From NCBI GenBank assembly GCA_947173915.1, contig CAMWGZ010000090.1, positions 1-5,275 of the forward strand: a DNA stretch of 5,275 nucleotides, read 5' to 3'. Under the pieces are notes generated by a model, which searched no databases, was not told the origin of the DNA, and was given only the letters and a program-made list of their open reading frames with translations. Made by a program: the position numbers and the translations under genes. The stretch comes from an uncultured Alistipes sp. (lineage in GTDB: Bacteria; Bacteroidota; Bacteroidia; Bacteroidales; Rikenellaceae). The number at the start of each line of letters is the position of its first letter. The first letter of the stretch is position 1. Below, piece after piece: positions 1 to 5,275 of the stretch.

Positions 1-572
1 TTGTAGATGGTCGTGGTGCCCCGCGCCATCACGGCGGCCATCACGATGTTGGCCGTACCCGTCACGGAGGCTTCGTCGAGCAGCATGTAGCACCCCTTCA
101 GCTCCTTGCACCGCACCTCCGAGCAGGCATCCGCCGTATCGAAGTCGATGACGGCCCCCAGCTTCTGAAAACCGATGAAGTGGGTGTCGAGCCGGCGGCG
201 GCCGATCTTGTCCCCGCCCGGTTTGGGCATGTAGCCGACACCGAAGCGGGCCAGCATCGGGCCGAGCAGCATGACCGAGCCGCGCAGGCGGCTGGCCCGG
301 CGGCAGTAGTCCTCCGAGCGCAGGTAGTCGAGGTTTATGTCGGCCGCACGGAAGGCATAGCTCCCCTCCGCGAGCTGCTCCACTTCTACACCCATCGCCC
401 GCAGCAGGTCGATCAGCTGCATGACATCCAATATCCGGGGAATGTTGTGCACCACGACCCGCTCCCGGGTCAGCAGCGTCGCGCAGAGAATCTGCAACGC
501 CTCGTTCTTCGCGCCCTGCGGGGTAATGTCGCCCCGCAGCCGATAACCGCCTTCTACTCTAAAATTCGCCAT
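1..572 (-). CDS. murA: UDP-N-acetylglucosamine 1-carboxyvinyltransferase (MurA), N-terminal part, cut by window edge
   Basis: MurA transfers enolpyruvate from phosphoenolpyruvate to UDP-N-acetylglucosamine, the first committed cytoplasmic step of peptidoglycan synthesis. The ATG is at 572-570, and 190 full codons plus two bases are present; the family is about 420-440 residues, so a bit under half is seen. The N-terminus begins MANFRVEGGYRLRGDI, followed by QGAKNEAL, whose K22 and N23 match the substrate-binding Lys22/Asn23 of E. coli MurA. The mobile active-site loop reads PKPGGDKIGRRRLDTHF (residues 116-132). D121 stands where E. coli has Cys115, the residue alkylated by fosfomycin. LDEASVTGTAN (residues 165-175) and TTTIY at the edge are further family blocks. 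It has its own promoter just upstream (592-622) and is separated from rpmH by a terminator, so it is probably not co-transcribed with it. The enolpyruvyl transferase fold is shared with AroA, but the loop and the KN pair fit MurA. Identification is firm. Confidence 0.95.
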   Translation of the reverse strand, partial: MANFRVEGGYRLRGDITPQGAKNEALQILCATLLTRERVVVHNIPRILDVMQLIDLLRAMGVEVEQLAEGSYAFRAADINLDYLRSEDYCRRASRLRGSVMLLGPMLARFGVGYMPKPGGDKIGRRRLDTHFIGFQKLGAVIDFDTADACSEVRCKELKGCYMLLDEASVTGTANIVMAAVMARGTTTIY

Positions 573-591
573 AATGTACCGCTATTTCGAA

Positions 592-622
592 CAAATATAG
601 TAAATAGTCCGCAAACCGGAAA
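592..622 (-). promoter_or_regulatory. murA promoter, Bacteroidota type
   Basis: On the minus strand TATATTTG (599-592) matches the Bacteroidota -7 consensus TAnnTTTG. A weaker -33 candidate, TTTC (622-619), lies 19 bases upstream, within the usual 19-21 base spacing. A perfect TTTG at 615-612 is only 12 bases from the -7 box, too close for a standard -33 element. Transcription would start near 585, leaving a leader of about 13 bases before the ATG. I see no Shine-Dalgarno sequence. Confidence 0.6.
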
Positions 623-649
623 GGAAATCCCCGCCGAATCCGCACATTT

Positions 650-665
650 CGGGGCGGCCGCCCCG
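650..665. repeat. 16-bp perfect GC-rich palindrome
   Basis: CGGGGCGGCCGCCCCG is its own reverse complement, with no spacer. A second palindrome, AGGCGCGCCT, lies at 681-690. Both sit in the GC-rich spacer between the rpmH terminator and the murA promoter, a stretch otherwise empty of genes. No function can be assigned; with this base composition they may be chance. Confidence 0.4.
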
Positions 666-704
666 CCCCGACGGCCGAAGAGGCGCGCCTGCCCGGAGTC
701 CCCC

Positions 705-743
705 AAAACAGCAAGGGCGATACAATGATGTATCGCCCTTGCT
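705..743 (-). terminator. Intrinsic terminator of rpmH
   Basis: A perfect 15-bp inverted repeat (710-724 and 729-743) encloses a 4-base loop. On the minus strand the stem is followed by GTTTTGGGG, a short T tract. It lies 23 bases past the rpmH stop codon and upstream of the murA promoter, so it would end the rpmH transcript. On the plus strand no T run follows, so it looks unidirectional. Confidence 0.8.
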
Positions 744-766
744 ATGGCTCTCTCCCGAATAGGGAA

Positions 767-934
767 TTAAGCGTACTTGAACGTCGATTCGTCCGATACG
801 GTCAGCTTCTTGCGGCCCTTCGCACGACGTGCGGCCAAAACCTTGCGTCCGTTGGCGGTAGCCATTCTCTGACGGAAGCCATGCTTGTTGATTCTCTTCC
901 GGCGCGAAGGCTGGAAAGTTCTTTTCATTGCCAT
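767..934 (-). CDS. rpmH: 50S ribosomal protein L34
   Basis: L34 is a small, very basic protein of the large ribosomal subunit. The 55-residue product begins [10 protein letters not shown], continues [19 protein letters not shown], then [17 protein letters not shown], which covers the whole L34 family signature. It ends with a short tail, SDESTFKYA, of the sort seen in Bacteroidota L34 proteins. Two in-frame starts are possible: ATG at 934, and ATG at 928, which gives the textbook start MKRTFQP and 53 residues. No ribosome binding site decides between them; I list the longer form. The gene has its own strong promoter upstream and a terminator just downstream, so it appears to be a single-gene transcript. 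There is no rnpA behind it, unlike the common rpmH-rnpA pair. Identification is essentially certain; only the start is open. Confidence 0.95.
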   Translation of the reverse strand: MAMKRTFQPSRRKRINKHGFRQRMATANGRKVLAARRAKGRKKLTVSDESTFKYA

Positions 935-977
935 AGTTATATCGTCTTTTTATTGTTTTTGCGCATAATGCGGAGTG

Positions 978-1009
978 CAAATGTATAACCTTTTTCCCGA
1001 TTTCCCAAA
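978..1009 (-). promoter_or_regulatory. rpmH promoter, near-consensus Bacteroidota type
   Basis: On the minus strand TTTG (1009-1006) is followed after exactly 20 bases by TACATTTG (985-978). This matches the Bacteroidota -33 TTTG and -7 TAnnTTTG elements at the expected spacing. The start point would be near 971, giving a leader of about 37 A-rich bases before the ATG. It is the best promoter in the window, in keeping with a highly expressed ribosomal protein gene. Confidence 0.8.
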
Positions 1010-1087
1010 AATATCCTATTTTTTTCTTTTTCTCAGCCTTGCGCGCACTCCGGCTCCGAAGGATCCGACGCGCCGACACCCCTGCGG

Positions 1088-1651
1088 TCACTCCGCCGCG
1101 TCGGCATCCTTGAACAGGTCGATCTCGCCCCGCTCCACCCGCCGGTGCATGTCGGCCAGTTCGGCGACCACGGGCGAGACGAACTCGATGGTGTCGGCCA
1201 CAGCCCCCTTCTCGCCCTGCCCCTTGATGCGGTAGAGCATGACGGCGTACAGCGCCCGGAAGCAAAGCTCGATGTCGCTCGCCTGCCGCCCGAGCACCGC
1301 CCGCAGCCGGGGCAACTCCGGTTCGAGCCGGGCGAAGGTCTCCCGGTAGTGCGCGCCCACGGGCAGCTTCATCAGCTGCAGGTGCAGGTCGTTCAGGTCG
1401 TCGATCAGATGGAGCGTGTGCTCCAGATGGCCCTGCTCCTCCTTGCCCTCCTGCCGCAGCAGGTTGGCGATGTCCATATACCAGAGCAGATAGACGTGGC
1501 GCTGGCTCTCCTCCACATTGCGCGGAGCGATCAGCTGCGAATAGACCGCCTCGGGACTGAATTGCAGCGCCCGCAGCAAATCCTCGACCTGCCAGAGATA
1601 GAGAATGTATTCGGCGATGTTCTCCCGCCGCTTGGCTTGTGCTATATCCAT
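1088..1651 (-). CDS. DUF4924 family protein, function unknown
   Basis: The 187-residue product starts MDIAQAKRRENIAEYILYLWQVEDLLRA (quoted here as MDIAQAKRRENIAEYI and LYLWQVEDLLRA). This N-terminus is typical of DUF4924, a family I know from Bacteroidota only and which has no assigned function. The protein looks all-helical and soluble: there is no signal peptide, no hydrophobic membrane segment and no cysteine metal motif. Charged and leucine-rich stretches such as HLEHTLHLIDDLNDLHLQLM suggest helix packing or a partner surface. The ATG at 1651 lies 8 bases after the stop of the phosphate permease gene, so the two are very likely co-transcribed. That hints at a link with phosphate uptake but does not prove it. 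No convincing terminator follows; the 3' side runs straight towards the rpmH promoter. The family assignment is from memory of the N-terminal pattern. Confidence 0.8.
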   Translation of the reverse strand: MDIAQAKRRENIAEYILYLWQVEDLLRALQFSPEAVYSQLIAPRNVEESQRHVYLLWYMDIANLLRQEGKEEQGHLEHTLHLIDDLNDLHLQLMKLPVGAHYRETFARLEPELPRLRAVLGRQASDIELCFRALYAVMLYRIKGQGEKGAVADTIEFVSPVVAELADMHRRVERGEIDLFKDADAAE

Positions 1652-1659
1652 AATAAGAC

Positions 1660-3894
1660 TTACTTCACTTTATTGAACATCAGCGCTATGCCGCCCTTAT
1701 GCTCGAGAAAATAACGCTGCGACTTGAGCAGGTTGCGCGACTGAAGCACCATGCTCTTCGTCTCGTTCAGAATCGTCAGGTAGAGGATGCTGGCCTTGGT
1801 GTTGGAGCGGTTCTCGTTGATGCGCGTCACCTCCTGCTTGATCGCGTCGGCGATCGCCTCGAAGAGCCGGTCGCGCATCTCCAGCACCATATCCAGATCC
1901 GAGAAGCCGCCCGTGCGCAGCATGTTGTTTATGTGGCGGTAGATCGACTCCACCTCATCATTGATGTGCATCAGGTCCTCGGTCTGCTCCTTCGAGAGCC
2001 CCTCGTGGTTGTTGTCGATATGTTCGAATGCCGGACGGGTTATGTGGGCCAGCGCCTTGGTCATCTCGTTCAGGTAATCGACCACCTGCACATAGTAGTG
2101 GGCCGTATCGACATCGCCCTTCTGCAGCTTGTGCAGGGTAGGCAGCAGCGAATATTTGCGCTCGCGCGACTGGTAGAAGAGGTCGTTGGCCTCGCGCACC
2201 ATCTCGCGCAGCACCTTGCGGTTCTCCTTGAACACGGCGATCAGCGTGCGGTCGTAGATCCGCGTGGCGCGCTCCATCGTGGCGCACACCTCCTGCGAGA
2301 TGCTGTAGATGATATCCTGACTCGTCTCGCCCGTCTTTTTGGCCGGGGTCTTCTCCTTCTTGTCCTTTTTCAGGAAATTGCTCTTGACGAGCATGTAGCC
2401 GCACAGAAGCGTCGTGAGCACAAACGCGCCGATTCCGCCGTAGATCAGCACCAGCCCCATGACCAGGGCGATCAGGAAGCCGCCCAGCGCCGTGACGAAC
2501 CAGCCCGCCACGACCGTCATCACGCCCGTGATGCGATAGACGGCGCTCTCGCGACCCCAGGCCCGGTCGGCGAGCGAGGTGCCCATCGCCACCATGAAGC
2601 AGACGTAGGTGGTCGAGAGCGGCAGCTTGAGCGACGTGGCCAGCGAAATGAGCATCGCCGAGGTGGTAAGGTTTACCGTCGCACGGATCATGTCGTAGGG
2701 AGCGCCGCTGTGCTCGATATCGACGTATTCGAACTGGCGGGCCACTCTCTTCCGGATCGAGCGGGGCACCACGCGATCGACGGCATTATTGATATTCAGC
2801 GCCATGCGCACGACGGTCCGCGAGAAGAGCGACGATTCGTACTGGGGGGCGCTGTCGCCCTGCGACGTGAGCGATATTTCGGTTTCGGTCACGTGCATCG
2901 CCTTTTTCGAGGTCCAGAGCGTCAGGATCATGATCGCACCGGCCGTCAGCAGCACCGTCAGATTGGCCGGCACGTTGGCGCTGAGCCCCTCCATCGTGAT
3001 CTCGCTGCTGCCCGCATGCCGGGCGATCGAGAAAGCATCGAATCCGGCGACGGGCACGCCGATGAAATTGACCAGGTCGTTGCCCGCGAAAGCGAGCGCC
3101 AGGGCGAACGTACCCGAGAGAATCGTGATCCGCAGGATGTTGATCTTGAGCCGCTGCAGGAAGAAGAGCAGCAGGCTGCAGGCCGCCCAGCAGAGCACCA
3201 GCGCCAGCAGGAAGTGGCCGTCGATCCAATGGATCGCGGCGCTGTCGGCCAGCGGTCCCTTAAGTCCCTTGAAGAGGGCGAAATAGACGATCGCCGTCAG
3301 CGAGGCGCCGCACCAGAAGGCTCCAAAGCGGCGGAAGACGGGGGTGTATCGGAACGAAAAGATCAGCCGCGAAACGTACATGACCACCGTGCCGCAGGTA
3401 AAGGCGATGACCACCGAGAGCAGGATGGCCGAGACGATGCCCAGCGCCCGCGAGGTGTTGATGAACTGCCCCAGGTCCCCGATCGCCAGCGCATCGCTGC
3501 CGGCGATCTTGTAGAGCGACACGGCGACGGCCGAGCCGAGCAGGCAGAAGATGAGCGACACGGTGGTCGAGGTGGGCAGCCCCATCGAGTTGTAGAGGTC
3601 CAGCAGGATGATGTTGGCGAACATGACGGCGGCATAGAGCATCATGACCTCGTGGAAGGTAAACCGCCCGGGGTCGAACATGCCGTTGCGCGCGACCTCC
3701 ATCATGCCGCTCGAGGTGGCCGTACCGAGCAGAATGCCGAGCGAGGCGATCAGCAGGATCGTCCTGAGCGGCGCGGCCTTCGAGCCGATGGCCGAGGTAA
3801 GGAAGTTCACAGCATCGTTGGTCACGCCGACGAAAAGTCCCGAAACGGCCAGTATGGCCAGGATCGCGATGATGGCGGTATAGATTTCGCTCAT
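1660..3894 (-). CDS. PiT-family inorganic phosphate transporter fused to a C-terminal PhoU-like domain
   Basis: This 744-residue inner-membrane protein should import inorganic phosphate by ion-coupled symport. The membrane part (about residues 1-508) shows the duplicated PiT architecture. The first half has GVTNDAVNFL (23-32) and GLPTSTTVS (105-113); the second half has FAGNDLVNFIGVP (269-281) and LKLPLSTTYV (422-431). Many hydrophobic helices surround these. The two halves are joined by a soluble loop at about 330-405. A lysine-rich linker (509-521) leads into a helical, charged cytoplasmic domain (about 525-735) resembling PhoU/DUF47 proteins. Classical PiT proteins are about 420-500 residues, so the tail is an added domain; fused forms are known in Bacteroidota. 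The ATG at 3894 gives an N-terminus MSEIYTAIIAILAILAV that enters the membrane at once. It is first in an operon with the DUF4924 gene. A -7 box (3925-3932) and a PhoB-box-like repeat (3971-3988) lie upstream. Phosphate is the expected substrate; sulfate is a less likely alternative in this superfamily. Confidence 0.92.
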   Translation of the reverse strand: MSEIYTAIIAILAILAVSGLFVGVTNDAVNFLTSAIGSKAAPLRTILLIASLGILLGTATSSGMMEVARNGMFDPGRFTFHEVMMLYAAVMFANIILLDLYNSMGLPTSTTVSLIFCLLGSAVAVSLYKIAGSDALAIGDLGQFINTSRALGIVSAILLSVVIAFTCGTVVMYVSRLIFSFRYTPVFRRFGAFWCGASLTAIVYFALFKGLKGPLADSAAIHWIDGHFLLALVLCWAACSLLLFFLQRLKINILRITILSGTFALALAFAGNDLVNFIGVPVAGFDAFSIARHAGSSEITMEGLSANVPANLTVLLTAGAIMILTLWTSKKAMHVTETEISLTSQGDSAPQYESSLFSRTVVRMALNINNAVDRVVPRSIRKRVARQFEYVDIEHSGAPYDMIRATVNLTTSAMLISLATSLKLPLSTTYVCFMVAMGTSLADRAWGRESAVYRITGVMTVVAGWFVTALGGFLIALVMGLVLIYGGIGAFVLTTLLCGYMLVKSNFLKKDKKEKTPAKKTGETSQDIIYSISQEVCATMERATRIYDRTLIAVFKENRKVLREMVREANDLFYQSRERKYSLLPTLHKLQKGDVDTAHYYVQVVDYLNEMTKALAHITRPAFEHIDNNHEGLSKEQTEDLMHINDEVESIYRHINNMLRTGGFSDLDMVLEMRDRLFEAIADAIKQEVTRINENRSNTKASILYLTILNETKSMVLQSRNLLKSQRYFLEHKGGIALMFNKVK

Positions 3895-3924
3895 ATTACG
3901 GAAACTTTACGAATAAAAGTCGAA

Positions 3925-3932
3925 CAAATTTA
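3925..3932 (-). promoter_or_regulatory. -7 box of the phosphate permease operon
   Basis: TAAATTTG on the minus strand fits TAnnTTTG, 30 bases before the permease ATG, giving a leader of about 24 bases. I find no TTTG-like -33 element 19-21 bases upstream; that position is GC-rich. A promoter lacking a good -33 element often needs an activator, which fits the direct repeat found further upstream. Confidence 0.5.
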
Positions 3933-3970
3933 TATTAAAATTCGCGACGCGCCTCCGTTCCGGGACATTC

Positions 3971-3988
3971 TTAACATTAATTTAACAT
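3971..3988 (-). promoter_or_regulatory. Candidate PhoB-type box (direct repeat 7-4-7)
   Basis: On the minus strand ATGTTAA occurs twice (3988-3982 and 3977-3971), separated by the 4-base AT-rich spacer ATTA. This is the layout of the E. coli Pho box, two CTGTCAT-like 7-mers 11 bases apart, and the half-sites agree at TGT-A. The repeat lies 38 bases upstream of the -7 box of a phosphate transporter operon, a plausible activator position. The repeat is seen directly; PhoB binding is inferred. Confidence 0.45.
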
Positions 3989-4044
3989 GCGCCCGACCCG
4001 ACGGGTCCCGCGGCACCGCCGCCCGCCCGGCTCCGCGGCACGCG

Positions 4045-4085
4045 AAAAGCCCGGGAGAAGAGGCCGCACCTCTCGTCCCGGGCTT
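4045..4085 (-). terminator. Intrinsic terminator of the rubredoxin gene
   Basis: AGCCCGGGA...TCCCGGGCT forms the base of a 16-bp inverted repeat (4048-4063 with 4069-4084) with one two-base internal mismatch and the 5-base loop CCGCA on the plus strand. Read on the minus strand, the stem ends in GGGCTTTTCG, with a short T tract. It lies 44 bases past the rubredoxin stop and separates that gene from the permease operon. Confidence 0.75.
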
Positions 4086-4128
4086 CGCATCCAATACTTT
4101 TTTTCAGACTACGGCAGGCAGCCGGCCG

Positions 4129-4290
4129 TCACTCCTCCGGCTCGAACATATCCTTCCCCACGCCGCAGATCGGGCAGTGCCAGTCGTCGGCAAGCTCCTC
4201 GAACGGGGTCCCCGGAGCGATGCCCGAGTCGGGATCGCCCTTCTCCGGATCGTAAATGTAGTCGCACACGGTACAACGATACTTTTTCAT
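4129..4290 (-). CDS. Rubredoxin
   Basis: Rubredoxins are small soluble one-electron carriers with a single iron held by four cysteines. In anaerobes they commonly feed electrons to rubrerythrin or superoxide reductase for oxygen and peroxide detoxification. The 53-residue product has both iron-binding knuckles: [13 protein letters not shown] (C6, C9) and [14 protein letters not shown] (C39, C42). Between them lies the usual [19 protein letters not shown] stretch with the conserved Pro, Gly, Phe and Trp. Length and spacing are exactly those of classical rubredoxins. The ATG at 4290 is the only sensible start, since C6 is six residues in. It is a stand-alone gene: divergent from tnaA, with a terminator 44 bases after its stop. 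No rubrerythrin or reductase lies beside it in the window, so its partner is unknown. Upstream, a poor -7 candidate (ATTTG core at 4324-4330) and an inverted repeat abutting the start codon are seen. Confidence 0.95.
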   Translation of the reverse strand: MKKYRCTVCDYIYDPEKGDPDSGIAPGTPFEELADDWHCPICGVGKDMFEPEE

Positions 4291-4321
4291 AATACGAATT
4301 ATTTTGGTTCAATTCGTTATT
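4291..4321. repeat. Inverted repeat in the rubredoxin leader
   Basis: AATACGAATT (4291-4300) and its near-perfect reverse complement (4311-4321, one extra base) flank a 10-base spacer. The core arms ACGAATT/AATTCGT match over 7 bp. The repeat touches the rubredoxin start codon, so in RNA it could fold next to the translation start; as DNA it could be an operator between the divergent genes. A further ACGAATTA copy lies at 4396-4403 in the tnaA leader. AT-rich sequence makes chance possible. Confidence 0.4.
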
Positions 4322-4346
4322 AAGCAAATACGATGCCGGACTCTAT

Positions 4347-4377
4347 TTTTTCTTTTGCGGGATTTTTACTAAATTTG
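4347..4377 (+). promoter_or_regulatory. tnaA promoter, Bacteroidota type
   Basis: TAAATTTG (4370-4377) matches TAnnTTTG. A weak -33 candidate TTTT (4347-4350) lies 19 bases upstream; a perfect TTTG (4354-4357) is only 12 bases away, as in the murA promoter. The start point would be near 4384, giving a leader of about 41 bases. That leader contains no ATG, so no TnaC-like leader peptide with an ATG start is encoded there. Confidence 0.6.
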
Positions 4378-4424
4378 TTGCAGTCATTTACCAACACGAA
4401 TTACGGACCAAAATACCTAATCTT

Positions 4425-5275
4425 ATGAAACTGCCCTATTGCGAACCGTACAAGATCAAGATGACGGAGGCCATCCGCACTTCGACCCGCGCCGAGCGCG
4501 AGGAGTGGATCCGCCAGGCCAAGTACAACCTCTTCAAGCTCCATTCGGACCAGGTGCTGATCGACCTGCTGACCGACTCGGGCACCGGCTCGATGAGCGA
4601 CCGCCAGTGGGCCGCGATGATGACCGGCGACGAAAGCTACGCCGGAGCCAGCTCCTATTACCGGCTCAAGCAGACCATCGAAAAGATCTTCGGCATGCCC
4701 TACTTCCTGCCGACCCACCAGGGCCGCGCGGCCGAGAACGTGATCTTCTCCGCCCTGCTCAAGGAGGGCGACGTGATCCCGGGCAACTCCCACTTCGACA
4801 CCACGAAGGGACACATCGAATTCCGCCGCTGCCTGGCCCCCGACTGCACGATCGACGCGGCGGCCGACACCCAGCTGGAGATCCCCTTCAAGGGCGAAAT
4901 GGACCTCGACAAGCTGGAGGCGGTATTCAAGAAATACCCGAAGGAGAAGATCCCCTGCACGGTGCTGACCATTACCAACAACACCGCCGGAGGCCAGCCC
5001 GTCTCGATGCGCAACATCCGCGGAACGGCCGAACTGTGCCGCCGCTACGGCATTCCGCTGCTCATCGACTCGGCCCGCTTCGCCGAGAACGCCTACTTCA
5101 TCAAGACGCGCGAGGAGGGCTATGCCGACAAGACGATCAAGGAGATCGTGCGCGAAATCTACCAGTATGCCGACATCATGACCATCTCGGCCAAGAAGGA
5201 CGGCGTGGTAAACATGGGCGGCTTCGTCGCCATGCGCAGCGAGGAGCTTTTCCGCCGGGCGATGCAGTACAGCAT
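4425..5275 (+). CDS. tnaA: Tryptophanase (tryptophan indole-lyase), N-terminal 283 codons, cut by window edge
   Basis: Tryptophanase is a cytoplasmic PLP enzyme that splits L-tryptophan into indole, pyruvate and ammonia. The family is about 460-470 residues, so roughly 60% is present. Visible blocks in order: IDLLTDSGTGSMSDRQWAA (46-64), GDESYAGASSYY (68-79), PTHQGRAAEN (96-105), NSHFDTTKGH (121-130), TITNNTAGGQPVSM (182-195), IDSARFAENAYFIK (214-227) and ISAKKDGVVNMGG (254-266). In the SAKKD motif K258 aligns with the PLP-binding Lys270 of E. coli TnaA. Tyrosine phenol-lyase is the close alternative, but the HFDTT and DSARF blocks follow tryptophanase rather than the phenol-lyase versions (YFTTT, DATRC). 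Residues near the C-terminus that would help settle specificity lie outside the window. The ATG at 4425 gives the start MKLPYCEPYKIKM, with no Shine-Dalgarno sequence, as is common in this phylum. It is divergent from rubredoxin. Confidence 0.93.
   Translation, partial: MKLPYCEPYKIKMTEAIRTSTRAEREEWIRQAKYNLFKLHSDQVLIDLLTDSGTGSMSDRQWAAMMTGDESYAGASSYYRLKQTIEKIFGMPYFLPTHQGRAAENVIFSALLKEGDVIPGNSHFDTTKGHIEFRRCLAPDCTIDAAADTQLEIPFKGEMDLDKLEAVFKKYPKEKIPCTVLTITNNTAGGQPVSMRNIRGTAELCRRYGIPLLIDSARFAENAYFIKTREEGYADKTIKEIVREIYQYADIMTISAKKDGVVNMGGFVAMRSEELFRRAMQYS

Noticed and set aside
180..728. A 182-codon plus-strand frame opposite murA.
   Set aside because: It is antisense to a clear MurA and ends inside the rpmH terminator hairpin, with no domain.
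1031..1087. A possible terminator after the DUF4924 gene (CGGATCC-TTC-GGAGCCG on the minus strand).
   Set aside because: The stem is short with an internal A-G mismatch and is followed by GGAGTGCG and A-rich sequence, not a T tract.
582..1265. A 227-codon minus-strand frame running through rpmH.
   Set aside because: It is out of frame with both rpmH and the DUF4924 gene and reads through the rpmH terminator and promoter; rpmH in its own frame is a complete L34.
1145..1714. A 189-codon plus-strand frame opposite the DUF4924 gene.
   Set aside because: It is an antisense shadow with the same His/Gln/Val-rich composition, no promoter and no family resemblance.
3961..3970. A third half-site (ATGTCCC on the minus strand) next to the Pho-like repeat.
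   Set aside because: It lies 9 bases from the neighbouring repeat instead of 11 and matches only ATGT, so it breaks the helical phasing.
1699..4323. An 874-codon open frame on the plus strand, opposite the phosphate permease.
   Set aside because: It is antisense to a clear PiT gene. Its product is rich in His, Arg, Asp and Gln with no recognisable domain, as expected from reading GC-biased codons backwards. It also runs across the promoter, the spacer, the terminator and rubredoxin.
4109..4327. A 72-codon minus-strand frame overlapping rubredoxin.
   Set aside because: It is a different frame over a complete rubredoxin with all four iron ligands.
4324..4332. A rubredoxin promoter -7 box (CGTATTTG on the minus strand).
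   Set aside because: It lacks the leading TA of TAnnTTTG and has no TTTG at the right distance upstream; too weak to list as a feature.
4401..5017. Two minus-strand frames opposite tnaA.
   Set aside because: They are antisense shadows of a clear tryptophanase; neither has a promoter or a recognisable product.

Overview
The window looks like a piece of chromosome from a high-GC member of the Bacteroidota, most likely an Alistipes-like gut bacterium (Rikenellaceae). Three things support this. The AT-rich spacers carry TAnnTTTG-type -7 promoter boxes in place of sigma70 -10/-35 sequences, and start codons have no clear Shine-Dalgarno sequence. The protein variants are of Bacteroidota type: a MurA with Asp at the usual catalytic Cys, a DUF4924 protein, and a phosphate permease fused to a PhoU-like domain. 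A tryptophanase of the kind found in indole-positive gut Bacteroidota is also present. The genus is inference; the phylum is much firmer.

Layout, left to right: (1) positions 1-572, minus strand, the N-terminal part of murA, running off the left edge; (2) 573-766, a spacer holding the murA promoter and the rpmH terminator hairpin; (3) 767-934, minus strand, rpmH (ribosomal protein L34), with a near-consensus promoter at 978-1009; (4) 1088-1651 and 1660-3894, minus strand, a two-gene operon in which the PiT-type phosphate permease is transcribed first and a DUF4924 gene follows after 8 bases; (5) 3895-4128, a spacer with a -7 box, a direct repeat laid out like a PhoB box, and the rubredoxin terminator; (6) 4129-4290, minus strand, a 53-residue rubredoxin; (7) 4291-4424, a divergent intergenic region with the tnaA promoter and an inverted repeat; (8) 4425-5275, plus strand, the first 283 codons of tryptophanase, running off the right edge.

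The genes are mostly independent units: peptidoglycan precursor synthesis (murA), translation (rpmH), phosphate uptake (permease plus DUF4924), electron transfer (rubredoxin) and tryptophan catabolism to indole, pyruvate and ammonia (tnaA). I see no mobile element, CRISPR array, tRNA, rRNA or clear new multi-gene system. The most useful leads are regulatory: the 7-4-7 direct repeat upstream of the phosphate permease, and a 24-base promoter core shared by murA and tnaA.
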